A stretch of 64,000 nt of DNA, taken from the NCBI GenBank assembly GCA_036417435.1, contig CM070910.1:72090784-72154783 (forward strand), given 5' to 3'. Made by a program: the position numbers and the translations under genes. This document shows positions 47,986 to 58,984 of the stretch, in pieces. The stretch's first letter is position 1. Each line of letters starts with the position of its first letter. The notes beneath the pieces were generated by a model. It was not told where the DNA came from. It was given only the letters and a program-made list of their open reading frames with translations, and made no database searches. Origin of the DNA: Inia geoffrensis. Its lineage: Eukaryota > Chordata > Mammalia > Artiodactyla > Iniidae.

Positions 47986-48532
47986 TATGCGTGTACTGCT
48001 TATTTGTTTTATAGCAAGAGAAAGAAAAAATCCTTTTTGAACCTCTGCTACATTCATGCTAATTTACTCACACTAATTCTTAGCCCTACGAATCTGTGTA
48101 CAGATGAAAAACCTTGAGGCTCAGAGACAGTAACTGTCATCTTTATGGCACAGCCAATAGGTCATGGAGCTAGGGTTCAAATCTAGGTATGCCTGTGCTA
48201 TTTCTATACAGCTGACACGGGCCTCTAACAATAGAGCCTTGAAATACAAAACTCACTGAACTAAATAAATAGTAGCAGAGTCAGGTCAAACAAGCCAATG
48301 TATTCCTAATTTGGATGTCAAAATCAGGAGTTGTTCAAAAGAAATGACTGTGTTCCATCCACAGTAAAGGATTTAAGCAAAGTACTCCTGCTACTCCAAT
48401 TACCTTTCTAAACTTTTCAAAGGGCGCTCTTCCAAAAGAAGCTTAGGAGCAAAGAGATGATCTCCAACACCATGCCAACTGTAGCGTGGCAGTTTGGAAG
48501 GTAAGGAAAATAAATCGGGTTTTTTTTGTATT
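47986..48532. other. MIR-like remnant and a possible orphan exon
   Basis: 48055-48210 resembles a MIR (ACAGATGAAAAACCTTGAGG, GAGCTAGGGTTCAAATCTAG). The minus-strand interval 48404-48478 has good splice sites (acceptor after a pyrimidine tract ending GCTACAG, donor GTAATT) and reads WHGVGDHLFAPKLLLEERP, but I cannot match it to a protein. Confidence 0.4.
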
Positions 48533-48739
48533 GTTTTGGTTTTTTTTTTAACATTTATTTATTTATTTGGCTACACCAGGTCTTAGTTGCAGCATATGGG
48601 ATCTCCGTTCCAGTGTATGGGATCTTTAGTTGCGTCATGTGGGATCTCAGTTGTGGCATGCATGCGGGATCTAGTTCCCTGACCAGGGATCGAACCCAGG
48701 CCCCCTGCATTGGGAGCACAGAGTCTTAACTGCTGGAGC
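48533..48739 (-). mobile_element. CHR-2 type SINE cut at its 5' head by array 1
   Basis: ATTTATTTATTTGGCTACAC start in reverse, GACCAGGGATCGAACCCAGG, ending CTTAACTGCTGGA. The last 14-15 head bases (CCACCAGGGAAGTCC in other copies) are missing, and the tandem-array sequence starts at once, so this SINE marks the array breakpoint. Confidence 0.9.
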
Positions 48740-50066
48740 TAGTCTATCATTGGTTCCCCCTCTTCCCGTTCATCCTCCGGACACATTGCAAACTGTACGA
48801 AACAGGAGGTTAAAGGTGCTGATTCTCCAAGTGGGGAGATTGTTAGTAAAGCAGCTTGAATGGAGAATCTGAGCACCAGGAGATGAAAAACAAGGTGGGT
48901 TTCAGGAACCTTTCCCGGTCACACGGTGTACCATCCTCTGGGTTTCCCATGCATGTTTTAGCTCCAGGAAGATTCCCTTGAACCTGGAGATTTGGGACCC
49001 ATGGAATGGGTGCCATGCAGTATTACTTTAAAGGGTCTGCATTTGCTCACCCAACCTCACCAAAACTCTCAGCCTCAAGAGTGTCCAGCCTTATGTCTCA
49101 TCCAGCTGTGGGTCTAGATGTGGTCAATCCAGGTTGCATCATAGCCCCTGAACGAATTTTGTAAGAATTTCTCTCTCTTTCACTGTCTTTTTTTTTGTAA
49201 TTTACCTTTATAATGGGGTTTAGCTGATTTTCACTGCTGTTTATGCCACTTTACACCCACTTGATTCACTTACAAAGAGATATCAATAAATAGTTTTTAA
49301 GATTCTTTCTAGTCAGATATATTCTTCTGCGGTGAATAGGGTGTGTTGAGTCCAGTTTATTGAGCCAGGAGTAGGTCTTGTCTATTACATATATGGTTTA
49401 TGGAACAGTATCTGTGCTAATTTCAAACTCTTGTTTTATGCCTCACCCCACCTCACCTTTCCCCTTAAGCAGCCATAAGTGTGTTTTCTAAATGTGTGAC
49501 TCTGTTCTGTTTTGTAATTCAGTTCATGTGTAGCGATTTTTACATTCCCTCTATAAGTGATATCTTATGATAAGTTTCTTTTTCTGTTTGACTTATTTCA
49601 CTTAGAATCACCGTACCTAAATCGACTCATTATGCTGCTACTAGCCTTATGACATTGATTTCATGGCTGAGTGATATTCCATTGTACATAAGTACCACAA
49701 CTTCTTTATCCATTTTTCTATTTCCTCGGATATTTAAGGTGTACCCAAGTCGAGGTTCTTGTAAACAGAGCAGCACTAAACTTTGGGTTGCCTGTGTCCT
49801 GTCGATTTTTGGTTTTCTCAAGATATACTCCCATGAGTAGAAGTGCAGTTTGCTCTGTAGTTGTTTTTTAGATGTTTTAGGAAACACTGTACACTTCTCC
49901 AGAGTGGCCTTTGGCAATTTACATCTCCCTCATCAGTGTAACAAGGATCCATTTTCTCCATGGCCTGTGCTGCATTTCTGGCTTTTACACTTTTCTAGGA
50001 CGGCCCTTTTGACGGATGCGAAGTGAGACTTCTTTGTAGTGCTGATTTGCATTGCCCGCTTGTTTG

Positions 50067-50138
50067 GTTGGCCAAAAAGGGCGTATGCGTTTTTCCTGAA
50101 TATATTCAGGAAAAACGCATACGCCCTTTTTGGCCAAC
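50067..50138. mobile_element. Mariner-like MITE: perfect 72-bp palindrome
   Basis: The arms start GTTGGCCAAAAAGGGCGTAT and meet at AATA/TATT (centre between 50102 and 50103). All 36 base pairs match with no spacer. The GGTTGGCCAAAAAG end resembles the terminal inverted repeat of cetartiodactyl mariner elements. It produces the same peptide on both strands. Confidence 0.85.
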
Positions 50139-51796
50139 TGCATCACTGGCGAAGTTCTGCCGCTTTTCATGTGCTTTAAACGCAAGTCCAATCTACCTCT
50201 TGAAAACTGTTTCTGCAATTCTACCTTGCTTTCAAAGCCTTTTCATTGCCTTACCTCAATATATTTTTGGAAGATAGTTATCATTTATAACCCTGAAGGT
50301 TTGTGAATTGCAGTGCCCCTGAGCTCCATTTTTCAACTTGCTTTTTTGGGAACTGCCCGCAAAACCTCAGGATTGCTTCAGGCCCTCTTCTGGTTCCTGG
50401 GGCAAGCTGAGCCTTTGGTTAATTCTTCTTCCTGATTGGAAATTAGAGTGACATGTGCCTGTCCAAACAGAGCTAGTCTCTCATTGGTTCCCCCTCTTCC
50501 CGTTCATCCTCCAGACAAATTGCAAACTGTACGAAACAGGGTGTTAAAGGTGCTGATCCTCCAAGTGGGGAGATTGTTAGTAAAGCAGTTGGAGTGGCGA
50601 ACCTGAGCACCAGGAGATGAATAGATGAGGTGCCTTTTAGAAATCTTTCTCTATCAGAAGGTGTATCATCTTCTGGGATTCCCGTGCATGTTTTAGCTGT
50701 AGGAAGATTCCCCTGAACCTGGAGATTTGGGACCCATGGAATGGGTACCACGCAGGATTACTTTAAAGGGTCTGCATTTGTTCACCCAACATCACCAATC
50801 CTCTCAGCCTGAACAGTGTCCAGCCTTATGTCTCATCCAGCTGTGGGTCTAGATTTGTTCAATCCTGTTGCATCACAGCCCCTGAGCAAAAGTTGTAAGA
50901 ATTTCTCTCTCACTGTCCTTTTTTTTTAGTTTATTATTATATTGGTTACAGCTGATTTTCAATGCTCTGTTTCTTGCTGTTGTACATCCACTTGATTCAC
51001 TTACAGAGAGACATCAATAAATTCTTTTTTAAATTCTTACCAGTCGTATATATTCTTTTCCGGTGACTAGAGTGTGCTGAGTGCAGTTCTTTGAGGTATA
51101 GTGTAGGCCTTGTTGATTATCTATTTGGTATTTGGAATGGTATCTTTGCTAATTTCAACCTCCTGGATAATGCCTCACCCCTCTCCACCTTTCCCCTTTA
51201 GCAACCTTAAGTTTGTTTTCTACATATTTGACTATGTTTCTGTTTTGTAATTTAGTTCATGTGTAGCCATTTTTGATTCCACCTGTAAGTGATATCTTAT
51301 AATATGTGTCTTTTTCTTTCTGACTTATGTCACTTAGAATGAGCATATGTAACTCCTCCCGAGTTGTTGTAACTGGCTTTATTTCATTGATTTCCTGGCT
51401 GAGTAATATTCCACTCTACATAAGTACCACACTTTTATTCATTTTTTCCTTCCAAGGACATTAGGTTGTATACAAGTCGAGGCTTTTTGAAACAGAGAGG
51501 CAGTAAATATTGGGGTGACTGTGTCCTGTCGATTTTTGTTTTTCCCAAGATATACGCCCATGAGTGGAAGTGCCCTATCCTCTGTAGCTCATTTTTTAAG
51601 ATATTTTAGTAAACGCAATACACTTCTCCAGAGTGGCTGTTGGCAATTTACATTTCCACTATCAGCCTCACAGGGCTCCCTTTTCTCCTCGCCCTGTCCT
51701 GCATTTCTGGTTTTTACAGTTTATGAGGATGGCCCTTCCGACTGATGCAAAGTGATACCTCTTTGTAGTGTAGATTTGCAATGCCAACCTGTTTGG

Positions 51797-51868
51797 TTGG
51801 GTAAAAAGGGCGAATGCCCTTTTCTTGAATATATTCAGCAAAAACGCATACGCCCTTTTTGGCCAGCT
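51797..51868. mobile_element. Degenerate second copy of the palindromic MITE
   Basis: Lies about 1,730 bp after the first, in the next array unit. The right arm is nearly unchanged (AAAAACGCATACGCCCTTTT) but the left arm has several substitutions (GGGTAAAAAGGGCGAATGCC), so the hairpin is imperfect. Confidence 0.85.
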
Positions 51869-52443
51869 GCATCGTTGGCAATATTCAGCCCCTTTTCATG
51901 TGCTTCAATGGCGAGTCCTTTCTACCTCTTCAAATCCCTTTTCTGCAATTCTCACTTGCTTACAAGTCCTTTTCAGTGACTTACCCCAAGATATTTTTCG
52001 ACGATAGATATCATTTTCAACTCTGCAGTTTCGTGAATTTTAGTGCCCCTGAGTTCCATTTTTCAGCTTGTGTTTTAGAGAACTGGCCACAAATCAGTGG
52101 GATTTCCTCAAGCCCTGTTCTGTTTCTGTGGGCCATCTTAGCCTTTGGTTAATTCTTCTTCCTGATTGGAAATTACAGTGACATGTGCCTGTCTGAACAC
52201 CTAGGGCTTGTCTCGCATTGTTTCTTCTCCTTCTGCTTCATCCTCTGGACAAATTCCAAACTCTGCGTAACAGGATATTGAAGGTGCTGATATCCCTAAG
52301 TGGGGAGATTGTTAAGAAAGACGCTGGAGGGTTGAACCCAAGCACCAGGAGATGAGGAGATGAGATGCCTTTTCCAAACTCTTCCCAATCAAATGGTGTA
52401 CCATCCTCTGGGTGTGACAGGCATGTTTTAGCAGTAGGAAGGG

Positions 52444-52675
52444 TCCCGTGCATGTAAGGAGAACACCAGGGATTTTTCCAAATCAGTGTCTCCCAGAACC
52501 CCAAACTGGGGAAGTTTTAAGCTACAGCTACACGTATGTTCATTTAGGGCTTTGGGAAGTAGGCAGAGTCCAAACTTTAGATGATTGAAGTCTTCAGGGT
52601 CAGAAACGCTTACCATCGGCTTCCCTTAGGTTACATTTTATCTGTCGTTGATAGATGATGCCCATAAAAATATCT
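52444..52675. other. Junction after array 1
   Basis: Non-repetitive within the window; no gene recognised. Confidence 0.4.
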
Positions 52676-52855
52676 ATTCTTTTTCAGATTATTTCCCCTT
52701 ATAGGTTATTGCAAAATACTGAGTGTAGTTCCCTGTGCTATACAGTAGTTCCTTATTGATGATTTATTTTATACATAGCAGTGTGTATGTGTTAATCCCA
52801 AACTGTTAATTGATCCCTCCTCCCACCTTTCCCCTTTGGTAATAATAAATTATAA
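52676..52855 (-). mobile_element. L1 3' UTR fragment
   Basis: TTCTTTTTCAGATTATTTCC, TATAGGTTATTGCAAAATAC, GTGTGTATGTGTTAATCCCA: ordinary L1 text, distinct from the array units. Confidence 0.85.
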
Positions 52856-53164
52856 GATTTTATACTTCTCAGAAATGGGGGAGCTGAAAGAGAGGTATCA
52901 TTTTCAATGGAAAAGCATTCAAAACAAGATCGAAGCTTCAGCCAAGATTATTAGATGTACATGCTTGGAAAGAAATCACTTCATTTCTCTAATGTTGACC
53001 TGACAAATAAGACAAACCTCTTCACTGAACTTGCTTATAATAAAGTGATGGAAATATCAAATGGAAGTGTTAGAAACATCTTATTTTACCCGAGCCTTAT
53101 ACACTGCTCTATGTTAATTACAGTTTGGCTCACACATCTGTTCATTGAAGTTACAATGTTCTCA
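52856..53164. other. No gene seen (52856-53164)
   Basis: A 77-codon plus-strand frame is unremarkable; nothing recognised. Confidence 0.4.
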
Positions 53165-55420
53165 ATTTCTGTTACTGATCCTCCATAGTGGGCCCCAACA
53201 AGGGTCCCCCCTGCACAGTGTCATTGGAGGCAACAGATCGAGACTGAGTTTGGTTCAGAAGCAAAGGAAACTTTATAGTTTGATCAGAGAATGGAGAGAT
53301 GAGAGCGTGCGCTCCCCCGCAGTCTGTGGGCCCAGCTGCTGTGTAGGGATCCTGGCAGCGTCAGCGGGAGGGAGGGGGCGGAGCTCTCGAGGGCCGGGTT
53401 GGCTGCAGCTCAGTCTCTATGTCTGGAGTCAGCCTGGGGCCCCGCGAGCTGAGGTGTCGACCCAGCCATTCTGCACTAGGAAATCTGGTCTGAAGCGCCG
53501 GGTGTGGGACCTCTGCATACGGAACCCTAGGAGCACGTGAAATTAGACAAAGCACAAAGGATAACAAAGGTTAGACTTTATTTTATTGCCCAGATTCTAT
53601 TTTTATCTCCCAGGGATTTTTAATGGGCTTTGCCGGTGACAAACCCCTCCTCTGCCTTTTGTCCCGTTCCTCATTCTTGGGGTGCTGAGGGTGCAGACCC
53701 CTCTTCTGTAACTGCTTCGTGCTGAGTTGGGATTCCTCATACCCGGGGGGGAGGGGCAGAACTTCTCCCCAGCAGCCTCCAGGTGAGGTTGATTTTCTCC
53801 AGGCCTCCTGCCTCACTGCTCGTCCGCCTGAGCACCAGCATTGGAAGTGTTATAGATTCTAATGACCTTTTAGGGTCCAGGAAAGAGATGCACAGGGACC
53901 CTGTGGGGGCCGGTTTCACCCCGCCCAACATTTGTTCGGCCACCTTAGGCTGACGGTTTCTGCCAGCCTAGATGCTCTGACCAGTAGTCTGCACTTTCTT
54001 CAATTAGGCCCCTGAATTAACGTACAAACAGCACCAGGTGTCAGAGCCCTGCCCGCTCAACTCCCAGACAGTCCAGAGGCGGTGGTGATCCAGGACCATG
54101 ATGGCCACTGTGTCAACGGACTTCTGAAGTAGCCAGGAGTCCAGCCTGTCTTATTGGCCGCCATCACCATGGTGCCTGTAGGCTTTTCTATGGTGACAGC
54201 GTGATATACGGCTCCTCTGCCAAGCTTATTAGCTCCCCTCTGGGTACAGTAAGTCCTGCAAGCAGTAGTCTGCTTTTTTGGGGCACACTCTTGTTGTTTT
54301 CTGAAACTCCAGGTCAAGTGATGGTCACACGGGCCGTCATGGGGGCCCGTTGCCCCCGGTTTTCTTTCTGGAGGTTGGAGTTGGAGGGCCTCCTCCCCCG
54401 AGGTCAGTGTGCCCACGGAGCGACCCCTGCAACTTCAGGGCATGGTGGGTGGTTAGGATCACCACGTGGGGTCCTTTTCCCTTAGGAGCGAGCTCGATTT
54501 GTGGGCTGCTGATTTCCAGGTTTTTAGATACCCCCAGTACCCTGGCCGAATGGGGCGGCGGGCCAAGCCATTGGTGACCGTAGTTTATCCTACCTGGAGG
54601 GCATTCTTGCATTGTTCCATTTCAAGTGGTCCCAGTTTTTCCACTAATACTCCAAGGACGATTCCCATTTTATGGGGATGTAAAGTTCAAAGGGTTTAGC
54701 TAAATTAGGGAGTTCCAGGGCAAGGGCCTGAATTGACTGCTCTTTCCATTCTTGAAAAGCTGCTTCTGGATTCTATTCAAAAGGATCATCATCTTTTCCT
54801 TTCAGTGTTTCATATAGAGGCCCAGCTATTAGACTGTACTTAGGGATCCAGATGCAGAAAACCCCGGCCTCCCCAGGAACCCCTAAGCTGCCTTCAAGTT
54901 TTAGAAGGGATAAGGCTGCAAATGGCTTCTTTCCTTTTCTGGGATGGACTGCTCCGACCTTCTGTGAGAATGAAGCCCAGACAGGTCACGTTAGTCTGTG
55001 ATATTTGAGCCTTTTTCTTCGACACCTTCTATCCTTTATTGGCTAGGTAGTTCACAGCCCTCCTTAGTAGGGCTGGCAATCAGAATGTCGTCTGCACATT
55101 GAAGGAGGGTTCCCTTTTGCAGAGGTAGAACTTTTAGGTGTTTAGCTAACGTTTCCCCAGCGATGGTGTGGGAATTTTTGAACACTTGGGGCACGACGGC
55201 CCAGGAGTATTGTTTTTGTTGTATGTTGAGTCCTGCCACTCACAAGCCAAAATTTCTTGTGACTCTGGGAATAATGGAATACAGAAGTCATCACTGAAGT
55301 CTAATACCGAATACCATGTCCTGGTGGATGGTAGAATGACCAGCAGGGTGTAGGAATTAGGAACTACTTGATGTATATCCTCGGTGGCTTCACTGACTGT
55401 GCTGACATTCTTTACCATGT
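53165..55420 (-). mobile_element. Endogenous gammaretrovirus-like remnant (pol pieces plus probable LTR)
   Basis: On the minus strand, reverse-transcriptase-like pieces lie at about 55418-55146 (around WYSVLDFSDDF) and, in another frame, 55239-55036 (around a degenerate YXDD box, CADDILIAS). A connection-domain-like piece follows at about 54880-54690. The frames are broken by stops and shifts. Toward lower coordinates a GC-rich tract (53189-53640) carries AATAAA in minus orientation and looks like an LTR. No intact gag, pol or env frame exists. It is an old, defective host-resident copy; class assignment rests on the RT pieces only. Confidence 0.7.
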
Positions 55421-55424
55421 CCCC

Positions 55425-55640
55425 AGCAGCCCACAGGGCTCTCGTGGTCAGGCCAATCCCAGGATATGAAGCTCACCTGTGTAGGTCCCCCCCCACCCCG
55501 CAGCCCATGGGGCTCTCGTGGTCACGCCCATCCCAGGATATGGGGCTCACCTGGGCAGGTCGCCAGCAGCCCATGGGGCTCTCATGGTCAGTCCCCTCCC
55601 TGGATACAGAGCTGCCCTGTGCAGGTACCCCAGCAGAGCG
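55425..55640. repeat. Tandem repeat, about 66-bp unit, three copies plus a partial
   Basis: Units begin at about 55425, 55499, 55565 and (partial) 55632: AGCAGCCCA(C/T)(A/G)GGGCTCTC, GTGGTCA, a CCCAGGATAT block, CTCACCTG, GCAGGT. GC-rich; the unit lengths differ because of a C run. Confidence 0.9.
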
Positions 55641-56811
55641 GGGCACACAGGAACTGTGCACATAGCCCTCACTGCAGAGCACCCCCAGATCACCTGTCTC
55701 TCAGAGCTGACACAGAGCACCTCAGAGCAGGAACTGAACTAACAAACAGCAGCTCCAACAGGTATGTGACCCTGGGTGTCACTCTATGCAGCTTCCCTCC
55801 ACCTGGTCTTCCAGAGACTTCCACTGCAGCGGGGGCACCAGGCCTCTGTCTCCACCCACCACCCCTCCTCTCCCTGACTCCTGGGTTCCTCTCATTAGGA
55901 GAGGGTGTTCTTGAAGTTGTCTCCCACTCATGGGCCAGATAAAATGATTAGAAAACAAGCTAGAGCTGCAGCCCCTTGTCTATCCTGACTCTCAGGAGCC
56001 CACACCTGTTCCTTGGACCTGGCTGGCTCAGCAAGGTCCATTTTCTGCACCTGTGAGCCCCTGAGGGGTGAGGATTGGCTGACCTGGGCAGTCTGACCGT
56101 GCAGGCCTGCCCTCCCCAGGTGTGCCTGGGTTGAGGTCAATATAAACACCGCTCCAGGCAGCAAGAGCCCCTGTAGCTGTTCCTGACACCATATTCTCTG
56201 TCCCGTCAGCAGGCTCGGGGCTGGGCTGGTGGGTGGGAGTGAGGGGTCACGGCTTTGTGGGTGGTGCAGTGTGAGTGGGGCTCTGCTGGACTTTCTGCAG
56301 GAGTTGCCAAGCTGCCACCTGCTAAAGAAGAGGATGTGTCACCCGTAACTGACGCTGGAATTTCTCCCTGGGCAGAGGTGAGGAAGGAAAAAAGCAGTGG
56401 GGGCCTGGACAGGAAGGGTATCTCAGGCAGGGAAATGGAAAGATTCCAGAAGAGCACCTGGGGCCAGGACAATCCCTGCTGGCCTGCAGGCACCAAGTCG
56501 GACGGCGTGCTGTCACTGGTGTGGCTCCACGGCCCTTCCTGTAGGCTTTCAAGTCCTTGTATATATTCAGGTGTTTTACCTGGGAAGGGTGGGAACAGTT
56601 CAGGAGCAGCTGGCCTGGGGCTCAGTTCACGTTTACTCATAGACGCCTCGACATGGTCCCCCAGCTTTGCAATGAGGATGCTCCTTGCGGGGTGGGGGGC
56701 TGCTGGCTGCATGGAAGACAATTTCCCACCTCTGACCAACTTCAGAATTGTTTACCACTGGAGCAAGTGCCCTGACAGGGTTTTCCTCTGTATAACTGGT
56801 GGGTTCTGTTT
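55641..56811 (+). other. GC-rich stretch with promoter-like TATA and a long open frame, unidentified
   Basis: A TATAAA at 56141-56146 follows a GC-rich region and precedes GCTCCAGGCAGCAAGAGCCC, a layout like a tissue-specific RNA polymerase II promoter or an LTR. A 195-codon plus-strand frame spans 56255-56842, but its end runs into the T-rich start of array 2 and its composition is not protein-like to my eye. No family recognised. Confidence 0.35.
56141..56146 (+). promoter_or_regulatory. Possible TATA box
   Basis: TATAAA inside GTCAATATAAACACCGCTCC. The position in a GC-rich block fits a promoter; no transcript evidence is available. Confidence 0.3.
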
Positions 56812-57754
56812 TTTTTTTGTTTTCTTTTTTGGTTCAAGGTAGATTTTATTCCTCTTTTTTGTACTTATAGATATAAACATGGAAATAATGTATTAGTACA
56901 TGTCTGTTAACGCCCATGTCCTAATTCACACATTCCTTACACTTTTCCATTTGGTTAAATATAATTTTTTTCTTAATCCATGCTTTTCCTTCTCTTGGAA
57001 ATAAGTTCATGGGTATCAACTTTTAGGTAACACGTAGAAGTGATGTCATAGGATATCTGTCTTTCACTTTCTTCAAGTTGGGTGATTATCTCTAGGTCTT
57101 TATATGGTGGTGCAAACGGCACTGTTTCATTGTTTTCCATGGCTAATATTCCATTGTTTACATGGACCACTTCCTCTTTGTGCATTTTTCTGTTGATGGA
57201 CACTTTGGTTTCTTCCAAGTCTTGGCTATGTTAAATGTTCTGGCAGTGCAGGATTGCCAGCCTGTGTCTTTTCCATTCTGCTCTGCTCAGGTGATAGGCG
57301 CATCAAAGGACCTACCAGATCACATGGTAGCTCAATTTTTACCCTTAAACGCACCTCCATTATGTTCTCACTACTGGCTGTTACCAGTTTACATCCCCCC
57401 AGCAGCTAGAGGGTACACAGTTCTCTGAAACCCCTTCAGCATTTATTCTTTGTAGACTTTTTGCTGAAGAACATTCTGACAGCTGTTAGGTGAACATTTC
57501 TGTAATTAGATTTGCATGGCTTTATTCATTGCTGTTGTTGCGCATTTTTCAATTCCCTTTTATTTTAAAGAGAAAAAAGAAAAGACAAAATGTGTGTAAA
57601 ATATGCTCTTGAAATTGTCTTCTTGAAGTGTTGACGTCTTTTGAATTTTCTGGTCGATTTATGACCCCAGGACATCTTTTGATGGCAGGTGTCAGTTACA
57701 GGCTTGCAATTATTTTGAATATTAAGTGACCATTACCTCTGTTGTGCGAAACGA

Positions 57755-57768
57755 CCAGAAGGCGGCAG
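57755..57768 (+). promoter_or_regulatory. CTCF-like core motif, array 2 subunit 1
   Basis: CCAGAAGGCGGCAG; by eye 12 of 14 positions fit the CTCF core CCASYAGRKGGCRS. Confidence 0.4.
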
Positions 57769-58970
57769 CACTTCTCCTTACCAAATCTGGTTACTAGGGC
57801 AACAGAGCCATAATGGAAGTTGTGTTGTATGTTGTAAATTAGAATGGAATGTGCCAGGAAAAGCCCCTTAAGATTGTCTCATTACCTCTTGTTCGTTTCT
57901 TTAATTTAATTTTTATTCTTTATCGCAGCAAATCAGATTACAATGTTTTGTTTGTTCTAGGTGTGCAAGATGTGGTTCTTTTACACATATACGTATATCT
58001 ATTCTTCTTCAGAACTTTTTCCCATGTAAGTTATGACACAATGTTGAGTAGTCTTCTCTTGGTATGCCGTAGGTTTTTGGTGATTATATATTTCACAAGT
58101 GTTTGTATATCTCTGTTAACCCCAATATTGTAATGTATCCATCCAATCCTCACACCTTTCCATTTGGTGAAACATAAGTTGGTTGAATGAATCTGTGGTT
58201 GCCTTTCTCTCTGGAAATATCTTCATTGGTATCAATTTTTAGGTAACACCCATAAGTGATGTGACAGGATATGTGCCTTTCACTTTCTCACTTACTACCA
58301 GTTGCATGATTACCTCTAGATTCTTCTATGGTCCTGCAAATGGCATTGTTTCATTTTTTTCCTTGGCTAATATTCCATCTGTTCATGTACGAGTTCTTCT
58401 TTGTCCACTCATCTCTTGATGGATGCTTTGGTTGCTTCCATGTCTTGGCTATTGTAATACTTCTACAGTGCAGATTTGCCTGCCTGTGTCTTTCCAATTC
58501 TGTCTTCTTAGGATATAGCCCGATAAGTGGGCCTGGTGGATCATATAGTAGTGCAAGATTTACCTTTTAAAGGCACCCCCATTCTGTCCCCATTAGTGGC
58601 TCTTACCAGGTTACATCCCACTTCAAATTGAGAGTATGCATTTCTCCAAAACCTCTTCAGCATTGATCGTTTGTAGTTTTTTGGCTGATGGTTATTCTGA
58701 GTGGTGTGAGCTGATACCTCTTTGTGGTTGGATTTGCATGTGTCTCATACTCCCTTGAAGTTGAGCTTTCAGGCATGTCCTTTTATTTTTCAAACCGTTA
58801 TTACAGGTGACTTCTTTAAATTGTTTTCTTGAAGTACCACATTTTGAAATTTTTTGGCCTTTACCTGCCTCAAGACATTTTAAGGGCAGGTTTCATTTGC
58901 AGCCCTGCCATACTTGTGCATATGAAGTACACCTTAGCACAGATTTCAAAGCTGCTGTTGCAGGTATTGA

Positions 58971-58984
58971 CCAGAGGATGGCAG
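58971..58984 (+). promoter_or_regulatory. CTCF-like core motif, array 2 subunit 2
   Basis: CCAGAGGATGGCAG, same relative place in the subunit. Confidence 0.4.

Larger units (their letters stand above)
48740..52443. repeat. Tandem array 1: about 1.735-kb unit derived partly from L1 3' end
   Basis: The block beginning CATTGGTTCCCCCTCTTCCC occurs at 48749 and 50483 and, more diverged, at about 52215, giving periods near 1.735 kb. Unit A is about 48740-50476, unit B 50477-52213, and a partial unit C ends near 52443. Each full unit has a non-L1 part (about 430 bp), a degenerate L1 3' region in antisense (TGAGTGATATTCCATTGTAC, TCTCCAGAGTGGCCTTTGGC), a mariner-like palindrome, and a tail ending in GGAAATTAGAGTGACATGTG. 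Units differ by scattered substitutions and small indels, so the duplication is not recent. Confidence 0.9.

Noticed and set aside
49985..50277. Two opposite-strand frames sharing the same peptide stretch
   Set aside because: Explained by the palindromic MITE, which reads the same on both strands.
56255..56842. 195-codon plus-strand open frame as a gene
   Set aside because: No recognised domain, ends in a poly-T-derived Phe run, GC-rich composition makes long frames likely; kept only as an unexplained region.
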